NCBI GenBank assembly: GCA_905221605.1
Contig: CAJNDS010002653.1
Coordinates: 60,840 to 124,839, forward strand
Length of the DNA: 64,000 bases
Direction: 5' to 3'
From: Symbiodinium natans
Lineage: Eukaryota > Sar > Dinophyceae > Suessiales > Symbiodiniaceae
Shown: positions 46,331 to 57,482 of the stretch, piece by piece
Position numbering within the stretch: position 1 is the first letter of the stretch
Layout: every line of letters starts with the position of its first letter
Translations under genes and position numbers: made by a program
Notes under the pieces: generated by a model
Databases searched by the model: none
Told to the model about the DNA's origin: nothing
Seen by the model: only the letters and a program-made list of their open reading frames with translations

Positions 46331-47345
46331 CTATATGTGGGTGGAGTTTTGGAGTTTTGCGCCTAGCTGTTCGCAGAGCAGGTTGTGGCGGTGGGTCCGG
46401 AGGAAGCGCCTTAGGCCTTCCGCTCCGAGGTTGCCCGCCCCGAAGCCCACCCCGTCGGCCGTGTGTATCTGGGGATCCGTGTAGAAGGTGCCGACGCCCT
46501 GGATGTCGCAAACGACCAGGAGCTTGTCCGAAAGGATGTAGCTGAAGTAAGAGAATGCAGCTGCCACCTCGTCGTCCGTCTCTGTGTGGCCGGCGTTGTC
46601 GCTGTGCTTGACATAGTCGCCAGCCAAATACGGCTCCAGACAAAGCGGCTCCTCAAACTCATCCATCTTCACCACGGAGACCGGGAGGAAGGCGATGCTG
46701 AAAGGCAGCCCCGCTTGCGAGCAGCACTTGTTAAACTCTTGCGCGTAGCACTCCGCGACCATCTGGGTCATGGCCTCGTGGTAATTCATCACGGGGTCCA
46801 GACCGCAGTTGGGCTTGATCCGCTTCAAGACCGCGTCGATCTCACTGCCGTCTTCCATGACCTCCCGGGCCCTGTAGACCACGCCTCTCAGATCAAGACC
46901 AAGACTCTCGGATAAGGCACATGACTGACGGACTCAAAAGGCGAAAAGGACGGACTCAAAAGGCGAATATGGCTCTCAAAACCAGAGACTAGACTAGACG
47001 ATGTTGTAAAATCTTGCGCAGTGGCGGCCTACAAGGACGCAAAAGTAACGGACGAGATACGCAGGCTGTTGCTCAAGCTGTTGCAACCAAGCATCGCATG
47101 CCACCCTCACTGAATGGTGCTGGGTCCAGGCGTATTCTCACGGGTTGCTGCTCCCACTGGGCCTGCTCACAGTCATAGGTGAACTTTACGGCCTGGTGCT
47201 CCTTAAACTCCTCCTTTGCCTTTCCCATGTGCGTGACGAAAGGAGAGAGCCCACTGGGCGGGAGCTTCAGGAGCACCAACTGCGAACCAAAAAGGGCCCC
47301 AATCAGATTCTCACTCTGACACTGCAAGGCATCTTCACCTGACAT
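46331..47345 (-). CDS. Alpha-kinase domain protein (eEF2K / myosin heavy chain kinase type)
   Basis: Atypical Ser/Thr protein kinase domain, which transfers phosphate from ATP to helical substrates. Exon 1 starts at ATG 47345 and ends near 47096 with RIRLDPAPFSEGGMR, the conserved PF-x-GxMR segment. Exon 2 (from about 46884) continues VVYRAREVMEDGSEIDAVLK, then EPYLAGDYVKHSDNAGH, FSYILSDKLLVVCDIQGVG (catalytic D-x-Q), FYTDPQIHTADG, GFGAGNLGAEGLRRFLRTH and a stop at 46331. The family's Zn-binding HxC appears as THRH here (Cys to His), followed by NLLC. The 211-base intron would be GA-AG. The domain is essentially the whole product, so substrate specificity cannot be guessed. A plus-strand frame (46463-46915) is its shadow. 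Confidence 0.9.
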
Positions 47346-47389
47346 ATCCTGATATCACCCTCTGAACCAAGATCCATCAAAGCCATTCA

Positions 47390-48136
47390 AAGCCTTGAAC
47401 CCGACAATTCGCAAGGGCTTCGCACCGAAGTTCTGCAAAAGTGCCTCGCTTTCAACTGCCCAGCTTGCGCGCTCGACCGGGCTGCTGGCCACTGGAAGCC
47501 GGAGAGGATGTTGTCCCTGGATGGAACCTGCAAAGAGAGAGGATGTGAGAGGTGTGAAGATTCCGAGTCGAGTGCTGTCATGTGACTCATCCAGGGTTTA
47601 GGGTTTAGGGTTTAGGGTTTAGGGTTTAGGGTTTAGGGTTTAGGGTTTAGGGTTTAGGGTTTAGGGTTTAGGGTTTAGGGTTTAGGGCCCGCACGGAAAG
47701 GTGCCTGCGACAGCTTGACTGCCTCCCCATCGTCGACAAGAACTCGCACGTGATCCTCCTCGAACAGCAACGACTGCCTGTCGGTTTCGGCACGAACAGG
47801 CAACTGAAACAAGCCAAATTTTTGGGTGGCCGGGCTTGCAGAGAAAAAGAGACAACAAACACAAGAAAAGCAAAGAAAAAAGTCTCGACCAGCGCCTCAA
47901 GACGGCATGGAGATTCCAAGCATCGTTCACGGCACCCTTGAGCTGAGCATGTGAGCCTGTTCTTGCGCTCCCAAGGTTCACAGAATCCTTCTCAAAACTC
48001 CTTCCAGCGCTTGCTCTGTGCCTGTATAGTTGACGCCGATGATGAGGGCCTCATGCACAAAAACAACAGGGGCACAGAGTGCAGGAGGGCGCGCTGATGC
48101 CTTGCGACGGGGGTTCGAGGTCAGCGGATTCCTCAT
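47390..48136 (-). CDS. Metacaspase (caspase-like p20) N-terminal region, catalytic part missing
   Basis: Four exons join without a frame error: 48136-48022, 47956-47896, 47777-47705 and from 47527. The joined protein reads ALIIGVNYTGSHAQLKG, VNDAWNLHAVLRQSLLFEE, DHVRVLVDDGEAVKLSQ and VPSRDNILSGFQW, a close fit to the start of the metacaspase p20 domain (usually ALLIGINY, LKGCVNDA, LLTDD, PTRANIL-G-W). All three introns are GC-AG with AG|G borders. After FQW the expected SGHG (catalytic His) and DxCHSG (catalytic Cys) cannot be found; the next bases lead into the alpha-kinase gene. So this is either a pseudogene, a protease-dead domain, or a gene with a missed exon. Start ATG 48136 is a guess; the frame is open upstream. 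Metacaspases are Arg/Lys-specific Cys proteases of protists and plants. Confidence 0.75.
47593..47688 (-). repeat. Perfect TTTAGGG array inside metacaspase intron 3
   Basis: About 13 perfect units, G-rich on plus, lying wholly within the intron bounded by 47704 and 47528. Confidence 0.97.
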
Positions 48137-48371
48137 GATGTCCGGCCACCTTGGCACGCTCTCTCTGAGCGCCGATCTTTCTTTAGCCCCCGAGGCGCCA
48201 TCCGAGTCCGGCACAGGGTGCTCACGTCGCTTCTGCCAAGTTCCTTGCAAGGGCCGGCATACTGCCCTTCGTCACTTCGTCCCATAAACTAAAATCACCT
48301 AAAATCCGAGGGCCATGTCTTGCTTTCTTTTCCGCACTGCGCTTGACGCACGACAGCCGCACGTGGAGTCA

Positions 48372-48553
48372 CTACAGCGAAAGCTCGTGTTCCCAGAAGA
48401 GGTCGTCGAGGTCGACGTCTTCGTCGCTCAGGGCCTGAAGCTTTTCACCCCATGGGATCCTCACAGCTGCTGCCGTATAAACTATGACACAATGCTAGAA
48501 TGTTGGTTGTGGTTATAGTCGCAGTACATCCAACAATGCGAAGAATTATGTGT

Positions 48554-48589
<36 letters not shown>

Positions 48590-51500
48590 AGTATTCTAAA
48601 TCACTCGTTACCTTGCATCTCCGCCTTGTCTCCAGGTTCCTCCCAACGCACCGCCCGAGCCTGTTGGGCCTGCAGGGCGGGATTTTTACACCTTTTTGGG
48701 GCCGGGATGCCTTCATTGCCTTCATTGTGGCGGCTCCCAGGTTGACAAGGGGCCCCCGAAGTCCGAACCGGCACCCGAAGAGGCAGCCCCTGCCTCTGCC
48801 CGCTTCGCGAGCAGCTCCGGAGTTCGCTGCCACAGCTCGGCCTGGTGCCTGGAACACTCGGAAAACTGGAGAAACACATTGGGGGAGTCCACTGAGGGAA
48901 GCGAAAGGAGGGCAGGTGTGGGCAGCTATGGGACCAAGGCCTAGATTCTAGAAAAGCGAAAGAAGGGCATGGGCCTGTACGAGAGCTCCTCCTCTACGGT
49001 CCCCAGCGTCACGAAGCGCCAGAGGAAGACTTTCTTTGTCTGCCCCACGCGGAGGCAGCGGCCAAGCGCCTGCTTCTCGTAGGCCACCGCCCGCCGTGAG
49101 CATGAGGCAAACATGGGGTGGACGAAGAGCACGTGGTTCCTAAAGAGCAAGAGAGTGTCTGATCTAGTCAGGGAGCTGGGGGTCCGAACATGTTCTTAAG
49201 TTCTTAACAAAACATCTCGAAACACACTCGGCTAGTGCTTCCGTGCTTCCCATCTGATTTCCATCTAGTTTCCCACTAAGTATGTCCCAGAAAATCCCAT
49301 GCGCATTCCATATGCACTGCGGCGAGGCGTCGCTCGGGTGAGGTTGGTGCCGGAGGCCGCGTCTTGCAAGGAGAGCAGGAGCACCTTTGGCCCCTCCGTG
49401 GAGTCCAAGGGAGCTCCCTGGAAGCTGGTGACCACGTCGTCCTTCTCCCAGAAGCTGTTCAGGACCCCGACACCCTTGGAGTCCAGCCGCTCCTTCGGCG
49501 CGCTGCTCTGCGAGCTTTAAGAAAACACAGAGAACGTCGAAAACAAAAAACGACACATGGACATGGCGCCCCGGGCCTCCAGGCAGACGTAGGGTACCTT
49601 GAACTCAGCAAATGTCGCGGCCAGCTTTCTCCGAAGGCTGGCCCACTGCACGAAGACAATGGCGCGAGCAGTTGGGTCCTCCGCGCATGGAAAAAATGGA
49701 TGCGAATATATGGCGCGCGCGTGTGTGTGTGTGTGTGTGTGCGTGTGATTGAAACGGTCCCTGTCCCCTGTGTGCCTCGTGAGCTATGTCCCGGAGCTTG
49801 CGAACGACGTGAAAGAGCTTGGAACCGAAGCGACCCCATCGCTGGCGCTCCTCGAACGGTCTCTCTGCATGTCTCGGCTGGGGTGGCTAAGGCCGCAGAG
49901 AGGGAGAGAGAGGGAGAGAGGGAGAGAGAGAGAGTTCAGCACCATTCAGCACCCTTCAGAGGTATGCCCTTTAAGGGGGGTCGGGGCCTCGCGCTCGCCG
50001 GGCTGCACGGCGCCCGGCTCCCGCACCCGCAGCACCTCCTCCAGGCCTTCCCGGCGCAGGGACTGGCGGCAGAGCGCGCACTCGCCCCTCCTGGGCAGAT
50101 CTCACTGTGACTCCCCCGTTTTTTTTCTATGAGAGCATATGCTACTCAAAGCACGTGTTGCTGCAGCATGCTGCTCTTGTCTTGTGCTTTTTTGTGGGAC
50201 CACTCTGCTATCGCCTCTTTTTCGCAGCGCGGAAGGGTTCCGGGTTCCTGCGTTCTGCGTGGGCGCTTTCAGCGGCCAGCAGCTCTTTGCCGCCATCCTA
50301 CGGGAAAATCCGAGTCTTAAGGGGCGAAAAGATGCAAAGGCATCCTTTGAGACCCGAAAATTATAGCCGTGAGACACTGACCTCAGCATCCAGCACCGCC
50401 AAGTCGAGACCGTGTTTAGGCTGTAGCTTGGTCCTGGATTCGCGTGTACCTTGGTGCTCCAGACTGAGACTGAGACTGCCAATGTATAGGAGTCAAGAAA
50501 AAGCGAGCAGCGAGCAGGATAGTCTGCGAGGTGCTTGAGGGTGTAGTCGGCTATGCTCACGGCACGGTTTCCAGCCTTGAAGAATAGCTGGTCGTTTGGG
50601 TTCCTTGGACGATGCAGACGACATCAGACGACCACACTCCGCCCCCCCGTCTCCTGCAAAACACATCCGAGCCGCAGAAATCCAAGGAGTCGCAGCCGTC
50701 CTCGAACACCAGTCTCCGTCTTCTTGAGCGCGGTAACCTCTCTCAGCGTGATGTGCAGCATCTCACGAACCGCTGAGAACATCGATCTGCCAATTGTCAT
50801 CCAAGAATCCACTTCTTCATCGACTGTAAGGGGATTGTAGCCAGCGCCAGGCGCAGCAAAGAGGGTCCGTGTACTGGCGACGCCTCAATGTGAAGACGCA
50901 GAGACGCGGTGAGGGACAAGCAGCAAGGCCGCTGCACAATGCAAAGTATCCGCCTCGCCAAACATCATTCTCTGGTGACACTTCCGTCTGGAAGGCCGTG
51001 ATGAAGACCTTCCTTGAAGGCACGAAAACTCAAAAGTGCACTCACTGGGACTGCGCTGCGCGCTGCGCCACTGAGCTGCCGCTGGAGCCGGGGCGCTGGA
51101 CGGCTCCCTTGAAGTTGACCAGCACGTTGCGCAGCGGGTCGGACTCGGCATTCCCTGCTCGCATCGCCAGCTCGCCTCAAGGACTCAAAAGGGGCCGCCC
51201 GCCCCAACGAAAGCGCATTCGTGAAATCATCCGTGAACATCATCTGCTCGATACGAAGGGGGTCTGCCGAGTCTGCCGGTCAAGACGCGTGTGTTGTCTT
51301 GCACCTCGACGTACTCCACACCCTTGACAACGTCGCGACCGGCAAAGGCATTGAGCTTCGCCTCTCACGAGAAATCACGTGAAACAATCGTCAGCATGTC
51401 CGAAAGCATCCTAAACGCATCCCTGAAAGCATCACCAGCTCTTTCGCCACTGAGAAGCGCGTGTGTTGTACGCACGGTCTTCGACGATGTTGTTCCTCGC

Positions 51501-54500
51501 GGCGCACATTAAAGAGGTCTGCTGATCACCACAAAGGCTCAAAAGGGCTGAGAACCACAAACGCGTCTCCTCTGCGTTCGAACGTACCTTGAGAAGCTCT
51601 CGGCGGAGTCTTACTTCAAAGGTGCTTTCAACTGCCTGTTCAAGTGAAGCCGGGCATGGCGCCTCAGCTCAATCTCCACGGTCTTTCCGAGCTGGTTCTG
51701 CTGTTCTGCAAGGACTTTGTTTGCCACTGCCTGCAGGCTGAGACAAGAAGAGCGGAAAAAAAAAAAAAAAAAACAGCTCATGCTCCCAAAAAAGCACATT
51801 GCCAAGCAAGGCACACTCTGGCCATTGGCCAGGAACTGCTTCCCCAGTGGCGCTGCGTAGCTTTCCAGCGTCTGTTCCACGCGCCAGCCTGAGATCGGAG
51901 ACTGCAGCGAACCTCACCGTAGCAGCTGCCTCCTACAATCAGGATGCTACCAAGGCGCGACCCTCCATCCACTCAGGATAGTATAAGTCATCTGGGCCCC
52001 AGCCTGACAGGGCCCACGCGCGACATGCTAGAAGAAACCGCAAAGCCAAGCCCACACACACACAACCGCACATGCCCACAACCAGGAGAAACATCCGGAA
52101 ACCCAGGGAAGCCCTCCCCGCCTGGAATGTAGCCACTCGGAAGCTTGTCGACCTCAATCTGACAGTTCAGGTTTAGGGCTTAGGGTTTAGGGTTTTAGGG
52201 TTTAGGGTTTAGGGTTTAGGGTTTAGGGTTTAGGGTTTAGGGTTTAGGGTTTAGGGTTTAGGGTTTAGGGTTTAGGGTTTAGGGTTTAGGGTTTAGGGTT
52301 TAGGGTTTTTAGGGTTTAGGGTTTAGGGTTTAGGGTCTATGGTTTAGGGTTTAGGGTTTAGGGTTTAGGGTTTAGGGTTTAGGGTTTAGGGTTTAGGGTT
52401 TAGGGTTTAGGGTTTAGGGTTTAGGGTTTAGGGTTTAGGGTTTAGGGTTTAGGGTTTAGGGTTTAGGGTTTAGGGTTTAGGGCCCCCCCCCCCCCTCTTC
52501 TTTAACAAGCCGGCACGGGCACAAAAGGGCAGAAAAAGCGGGCCTCCGTGCCGTTGAAGCGCTGCTGCAGGGCGGTCTTCTCCGCCAAGGCTGGCAGCAT
52601 CCTGCCAGCACTTAAAGACTGAAGGGAAGATGAAGAGAAAGGGGTTTAGGGTTTCGGGTTTCGGGTTTCGGGTTTAGGGTTTAGGGTTTAGGGTTTAGGG
52701 TTTAGGGTTTAGGGTTTAGGGTTTAGGGTTTAGGTAGGCAAAACTCGTTCAGCACCAGCTGCAGGCCGATCTGCAACCAAGTGTGCAACCAAGTAGCCAG
52801 GTGTTTGCTAGGCCCAGAGATGTGACATAAAGGACGTCTCGCCGACGTCCACCCTGGGCCTCTTGCCACGGGCCACTTCGCAGCTCTGACAAGGGCCCTT
52901 CCGGCGCCGTCCAAGCATGCCTCCAGAGGCCAATTTTGCGATTTTTTAACCTAAAAGACCCCATTCAGGGTTTTTGAACATGAAACAACCCTAAATGTTC
53001 TGTTAACGTTAAAGAACCCAAAATCTGACGCTCTGCGCGCGCTCGGCTGCTGCTTACTGCTGGCCACTCCCATCGCGACATGCTGCCGAGCCGCGACCAC
53101 AGCGGGGCTGCGAGGCCTCCGAGGCCCGCAAGGGCACCAAGGCAACACCTCAGCACGTCGTAAAGAAGTCGATGTTGGGTCTCAGGAGAAGGGAAGCAAA
53201 ACCCATGTCCCAGGTCATCCCAGCTCCCATGATGCCCCATGATGTCCCTGTATCCCCGTTTGCGTCTCGAGCACCTCCGCCAGCGAGGCCAGGGGATCGG
53301 ACTGGGCCGAGCGCCAGGAGCCATGGCCCGGGGAAGCACACAAAGCATTAAAGGGCGCACACAAGGAGCAGCAAGGGTACGGGACCTGGGTTGGGATGTT
53401 GAGTAGGGATTCTAAGTGCCCCTATTCTCATCCACTTTAGGGACTGCTAGCATAATGGGGAACATGGGTGTGTTAACAGCGAAATTTCAGGCATGATCTT
53501 ATAAAGATACCATGCCTGAACTTTACCTGCATGAACCACCGTCGGAGGGGACGTTCAGAGCTCCGGGTCGCGGAGCGCCGTAGAACATCGCGAGGCTACA
53601 AGACAGGAAACAGCACCCTCAGGGATGCGACGATATTTCAAAACAAACAGGGTTTACGGTTTAGGGTTTTGGGTTTAGGGTTTAGGGCTTAGGGCTTAGG
53701 GCTTGGGGTTTAGGGTTTAGGGTTTAGGGTTTAGGGTTTAGGGTTTAGGGTTTAGGGTTCCAAAACCCAAAAAGTGTCCTGACCAAAGTCCCTGCGCAAT
53801 GGAGGCAGAAGAGGTGGGCGCAAGCGGCCAGGATGGCACCTTGTCTCGCAGTGCAGGGCAGGGAGAGAAGTTAAGCTTCGTGGCTTCTGCAAACGAGGTT
53901 TTCCTGTCAGTGGGCCGATCACATGGGGTTTTTTCCCAAGAAAGGGGGCACCTTATTGAGGTCCTTACTCTAAAAGAATCCTACTATTTGGGGTGTGTAT
54001 ATTTTTCCAGGTCCCTTATTTTCGTAAACCCTTTACATGGCTCCAGCGCCTCAAAGAAGCCACGCAGAAGCTTCCATGGAAACACTTACTTGCATGAAGG
54101 GAGGGCTCGCCAGAGACAAAAACCCCCTTAGTGCCGGGCGCTCTGTAGGTGGCGCCTCGGTGAAGCAGACCTCGGAATCCGGAAAAAGAAAGGCCACGCA
54201 ACAAAACCACCAGAGGATGATAAAAACGGCTCTTCCATTGCCTTGCGAGTTCCCCCACCCCCCAAAACCCTGAACCCTGAGCCCTCCCCTCCGGGAGGGA
54301 TGAAAGAAAACGGCAGTTAAAGCAGGCGGCTTAGAAATCAGGGTCTGCAGTAGTAACCTGAAACCGCACAAACACAAACGGAAGGAGTCAAGGCCAAGAC
54401 CGGGCAGCGGAAGCGGCTGGCCTTCCGGCGGCTCTCACATCTCTCAGGGAAGCAAAATACGGCCTTCTCACAGGAAATAGGGGGGGGGGGGGGGGGGGAA

Positions 54501-57442
54501 TCCAAAATTTGGGTTACCCTTTTTGAGGGGTCCCTTTAATGGGATTCTATTCTACTTGGGGTATAAAGAAGGGGTACCCCTATCTTGGGAAATACACATA
54601 TGAAGGGCTTAGGTTGCTCTGGGCTTTGAGGGTTGAGGGTTGAGGGTTGACGGTTTCGGAGGCCAGCCCCTTCCAGCCCAAAAGGGTCGTCCCCAGATTT
54701 CCTTGTCACACAGGGTGCTCTCTCGTGTTGTCGCGAGGCACGTCATGCACGGCGCATGCTTACATGATTACATCATTACCAAACTACAGCACTTACAAAT
54801 GCTGCAATATGAAAAGAATTCCCCTGCTACATGATCGCATTGGTATGTTCGTACATCCCTGCACTGCGTGCTTGCATTGTCTTTTTACATCGCTGCAACA
54901 TTCTACACCAAACTGGCATCTTAATTTGGGATGCTCCCCCCTTATCCTAACAGTCCTTAATAGGGATTCTCATAGGGGTACTATAGTATAAGGGGGAGCA
55001 TCCCAAGTTTTCTATGTTCTTACACACCGGACAAAAAAGTGCACGCGCCTCGGCGGCCTCCAACATGGCAGCCAGGAAGGCGTGCTCGTGGCTCCTTCGA
55101 CGGGCACCGATTGAGGCTAGGAATCAGGGTTTGCCTGCACCCCCCAACTAATTACACCCTTGAAGCAAGGGGACCTTAGAACACCCACCATTACGGTTAA
55201 AGGGTGGTTGGGGGGGTGCTGTCACCTCGCTTTCCCCCATCTGCCGTCCTCTGCCGGAAAGCTTCCTTGGCTTGCTTCACCTCTTCCAGCAACTCCACCA
55301 GCAGTTCCAAGCCATCGCCAGTGTGACCCTGGGCTCAGGGAAGTAAAACTCCTGACCGTATCGCACATATCGCATGCGCTCAAATGCGCTCAAGACAGGA
55401 CGAGGGGCAGATGTGGGACCTTGTGGGGCAGCGGGGCAGCCCGAGCATCGGGGTCCGTGGCTCGACTCGCGCACTTCCGTGATGGCTCTCAGGATCAGGT
55501 CGTCCGCATCCCGCTCATGCCGCCGCTGGCCGGCGTGACTTCGCCGCGCGGCGCTGGCGCCCGCAATTTGCGAGGCCACCGCCTCCGCCTCCATCTCTGG
55601 TGGGCCACCAGCACGCTGACCACTGTGGCCGCTGTGGCCGCCCACCATACCCACCTCTGCCAGCAACTGCGCGTACTGCTCCGCCACAAGGGTCGGGAGG
55701 CCGCCACCCATTCGGGCTGACAAAATCTCTGCCTCCATCTTTCTGCTGGACACCAGGAGCCACTGACGAGCGGTTTCCACGGCATCTGCCCTGGTCCGCA
55801 GCAAGGATGCACTCTCGGTCTCGGCATCTTCAACGCCAGCCTCTTCGAGACGGAAGTGCGAGCAGAGCTGCAGCAAATCAGAGCACACTGTCTCTTCTTT
55901 GTGACCCGTTTGCTTCTGCTGCTTGTGCTTCCGCTTTGCATCAGCAACCCCTTGGACATAGATCGCGCGTTCGGCTGGTGTATGGTAGAGAGAGACCAGC
56001 TCCTCGTGAACGTCGAGACCCGACAAGGCCGAAGAGCCGTTTGCCCTCGCCACATGGTCCAGCATTCTCTGCGCCATCTCCCGCGCATCCAGCTGTCGGC
56101 GAAATGCTTGCAAGTCGATCTTGAATGCCTGCCAAGGGCGAGGTCTCAAAGTAGAAAGTTGCAGTTGTCTTCTTTGCGTGAGGTGACATGAGCCCCCCTT
56201 TGAAGAGTGGACTTATACTGCAAAGATGCATTGTGGAGTGGCTTTTGGGGGGTTCATCAGAGGCACCCGCCTGCGCGATCCGCGCCACCGATGCGAAGTC
56301 GCTGAGCGGCGGTGTGCCGGTGAGGCCCCAGAGCGAGGCCCCGCTGTCGGCCCAGAGCTCCTCGTGGCGGGAACCCGGGAACGCGGCTCTCAGAATTCGG
56401 CGATCTCTGGCTCCCAAAAGCTAAGAGAACGCAGTGACTGGCTGAGAGAGAAAGAGAGAAGAAACGCTGAGAGAGAGAGAGAGAGAGAGATGGAGAGAGA
56501 TGGAGAGAGGGAGCTATCATGGCCATGAAATCTCACTCTCCTGCAGCGCGCTGAGCCGTCCGCTGGAGCCCGAAGAGTCCAGGAGCTCGTGGAACTCGTC
56601 GACGACGATGCGCTCCAGGCCCCGGAGGCAAACGGCCCCTTCAGGAAGGGCTTGGGGTGTAGGGTTTAGGGTTTTAGGGTTTAGGGTTTAGGGTTTAGGG
56701 TTTAGGGTTTAGGGTTTAGGGTTTAGGGTTTTAGGGTTTAGGGTTTACGGTTGAGGGTTTAGGGTTTAGGGCTTAAGGTACGAGAATGGCTTGGGTAGTT
56801 GGCATTCTCAGCTGGGCTGCTCAGCGCGTGCATCATCTCGGCAAGGTCCAAGTCAAAGGAGGCCTGACAGAGAGCCCGAAGCTCTGACAGAGCGGGCTTT
56901 ACGAAGGAAACCGCTTCGGCGTCTCTTGCTTTTTTGTTCTATCGAATTGGCCCTTCTTTTTAAGGCCTTCAGGGGTGAAAGGTGAGCTTAGTGGTTGACA
57001 TGCATGGCTTTATGGCTTTATATGGTGAACGGAATGGCAGCGAGTGCCTCCATCCTCGGGCGCTTCCCATCCGGCATCAGGATCTCCACGGGCAACAGCA
57101 GGAGCTGTGGAACTGCTCCTGATCCGCCGTACCCTCAACATCAAACAGAAATTTAGAAAGAATAACGCACAAAAGAGAGAGAGAGCCCAAAGGGCTTACT
57201 GCCCACGACTTGAGACATTGAAGCCTCTGCTGGCCTCGCTTCGGAATCTCTTCGCTCACGTTGAGGTACAGGTCCACGCTCTTCGGGGGGAGGAACTTCC
57301 GGACCTCCTGCTGCCACTGCTGCAGCAGCCGGCCCGGCACCAGCACCAAAGTGCGCTTGCACCCAGCCTGGGGGCTCTCGAATGCTTGGATTCAAAATGT
57401 ACCCCCTCTCACCTCTGACGCACTCTTGCTTGACGTCAGAAC

Positions 57443-57482
<40 letters not shown>

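Noticed and set aside
46463-46915. 150-codon plus-strand gene
   Set aside because: It is the antisense shadow of the alpha-kinase exon, whose motifs are all on minus.
47355-47357. Selenocysteine codon at the TGA before the kinase
   Set aside because: No selenocysteine insertion element can be identified and the flanking segment has no known selenoprotein motif.
47336-47357. A ~20-base mini-intron removing the in-frame TGA
   Set aside because: It would be shorter than any normal spliceosomal intron and lacks a donor site.
51230-51360. Phage head-morphogenesis-like sequence (VVKGVEYVEVQDNTRV)
   Set aside because: The resemblance was superficial; together with neighbouring exons it fits the DUF6816 family far better.
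55160-56124. Plus-strand frames of 174-186 codons
   Set aside because: They overlap the minus frame with HEELVSLYHTPAERAIYVQG and LLQLCSHFRL, which fits the SNF2 order.
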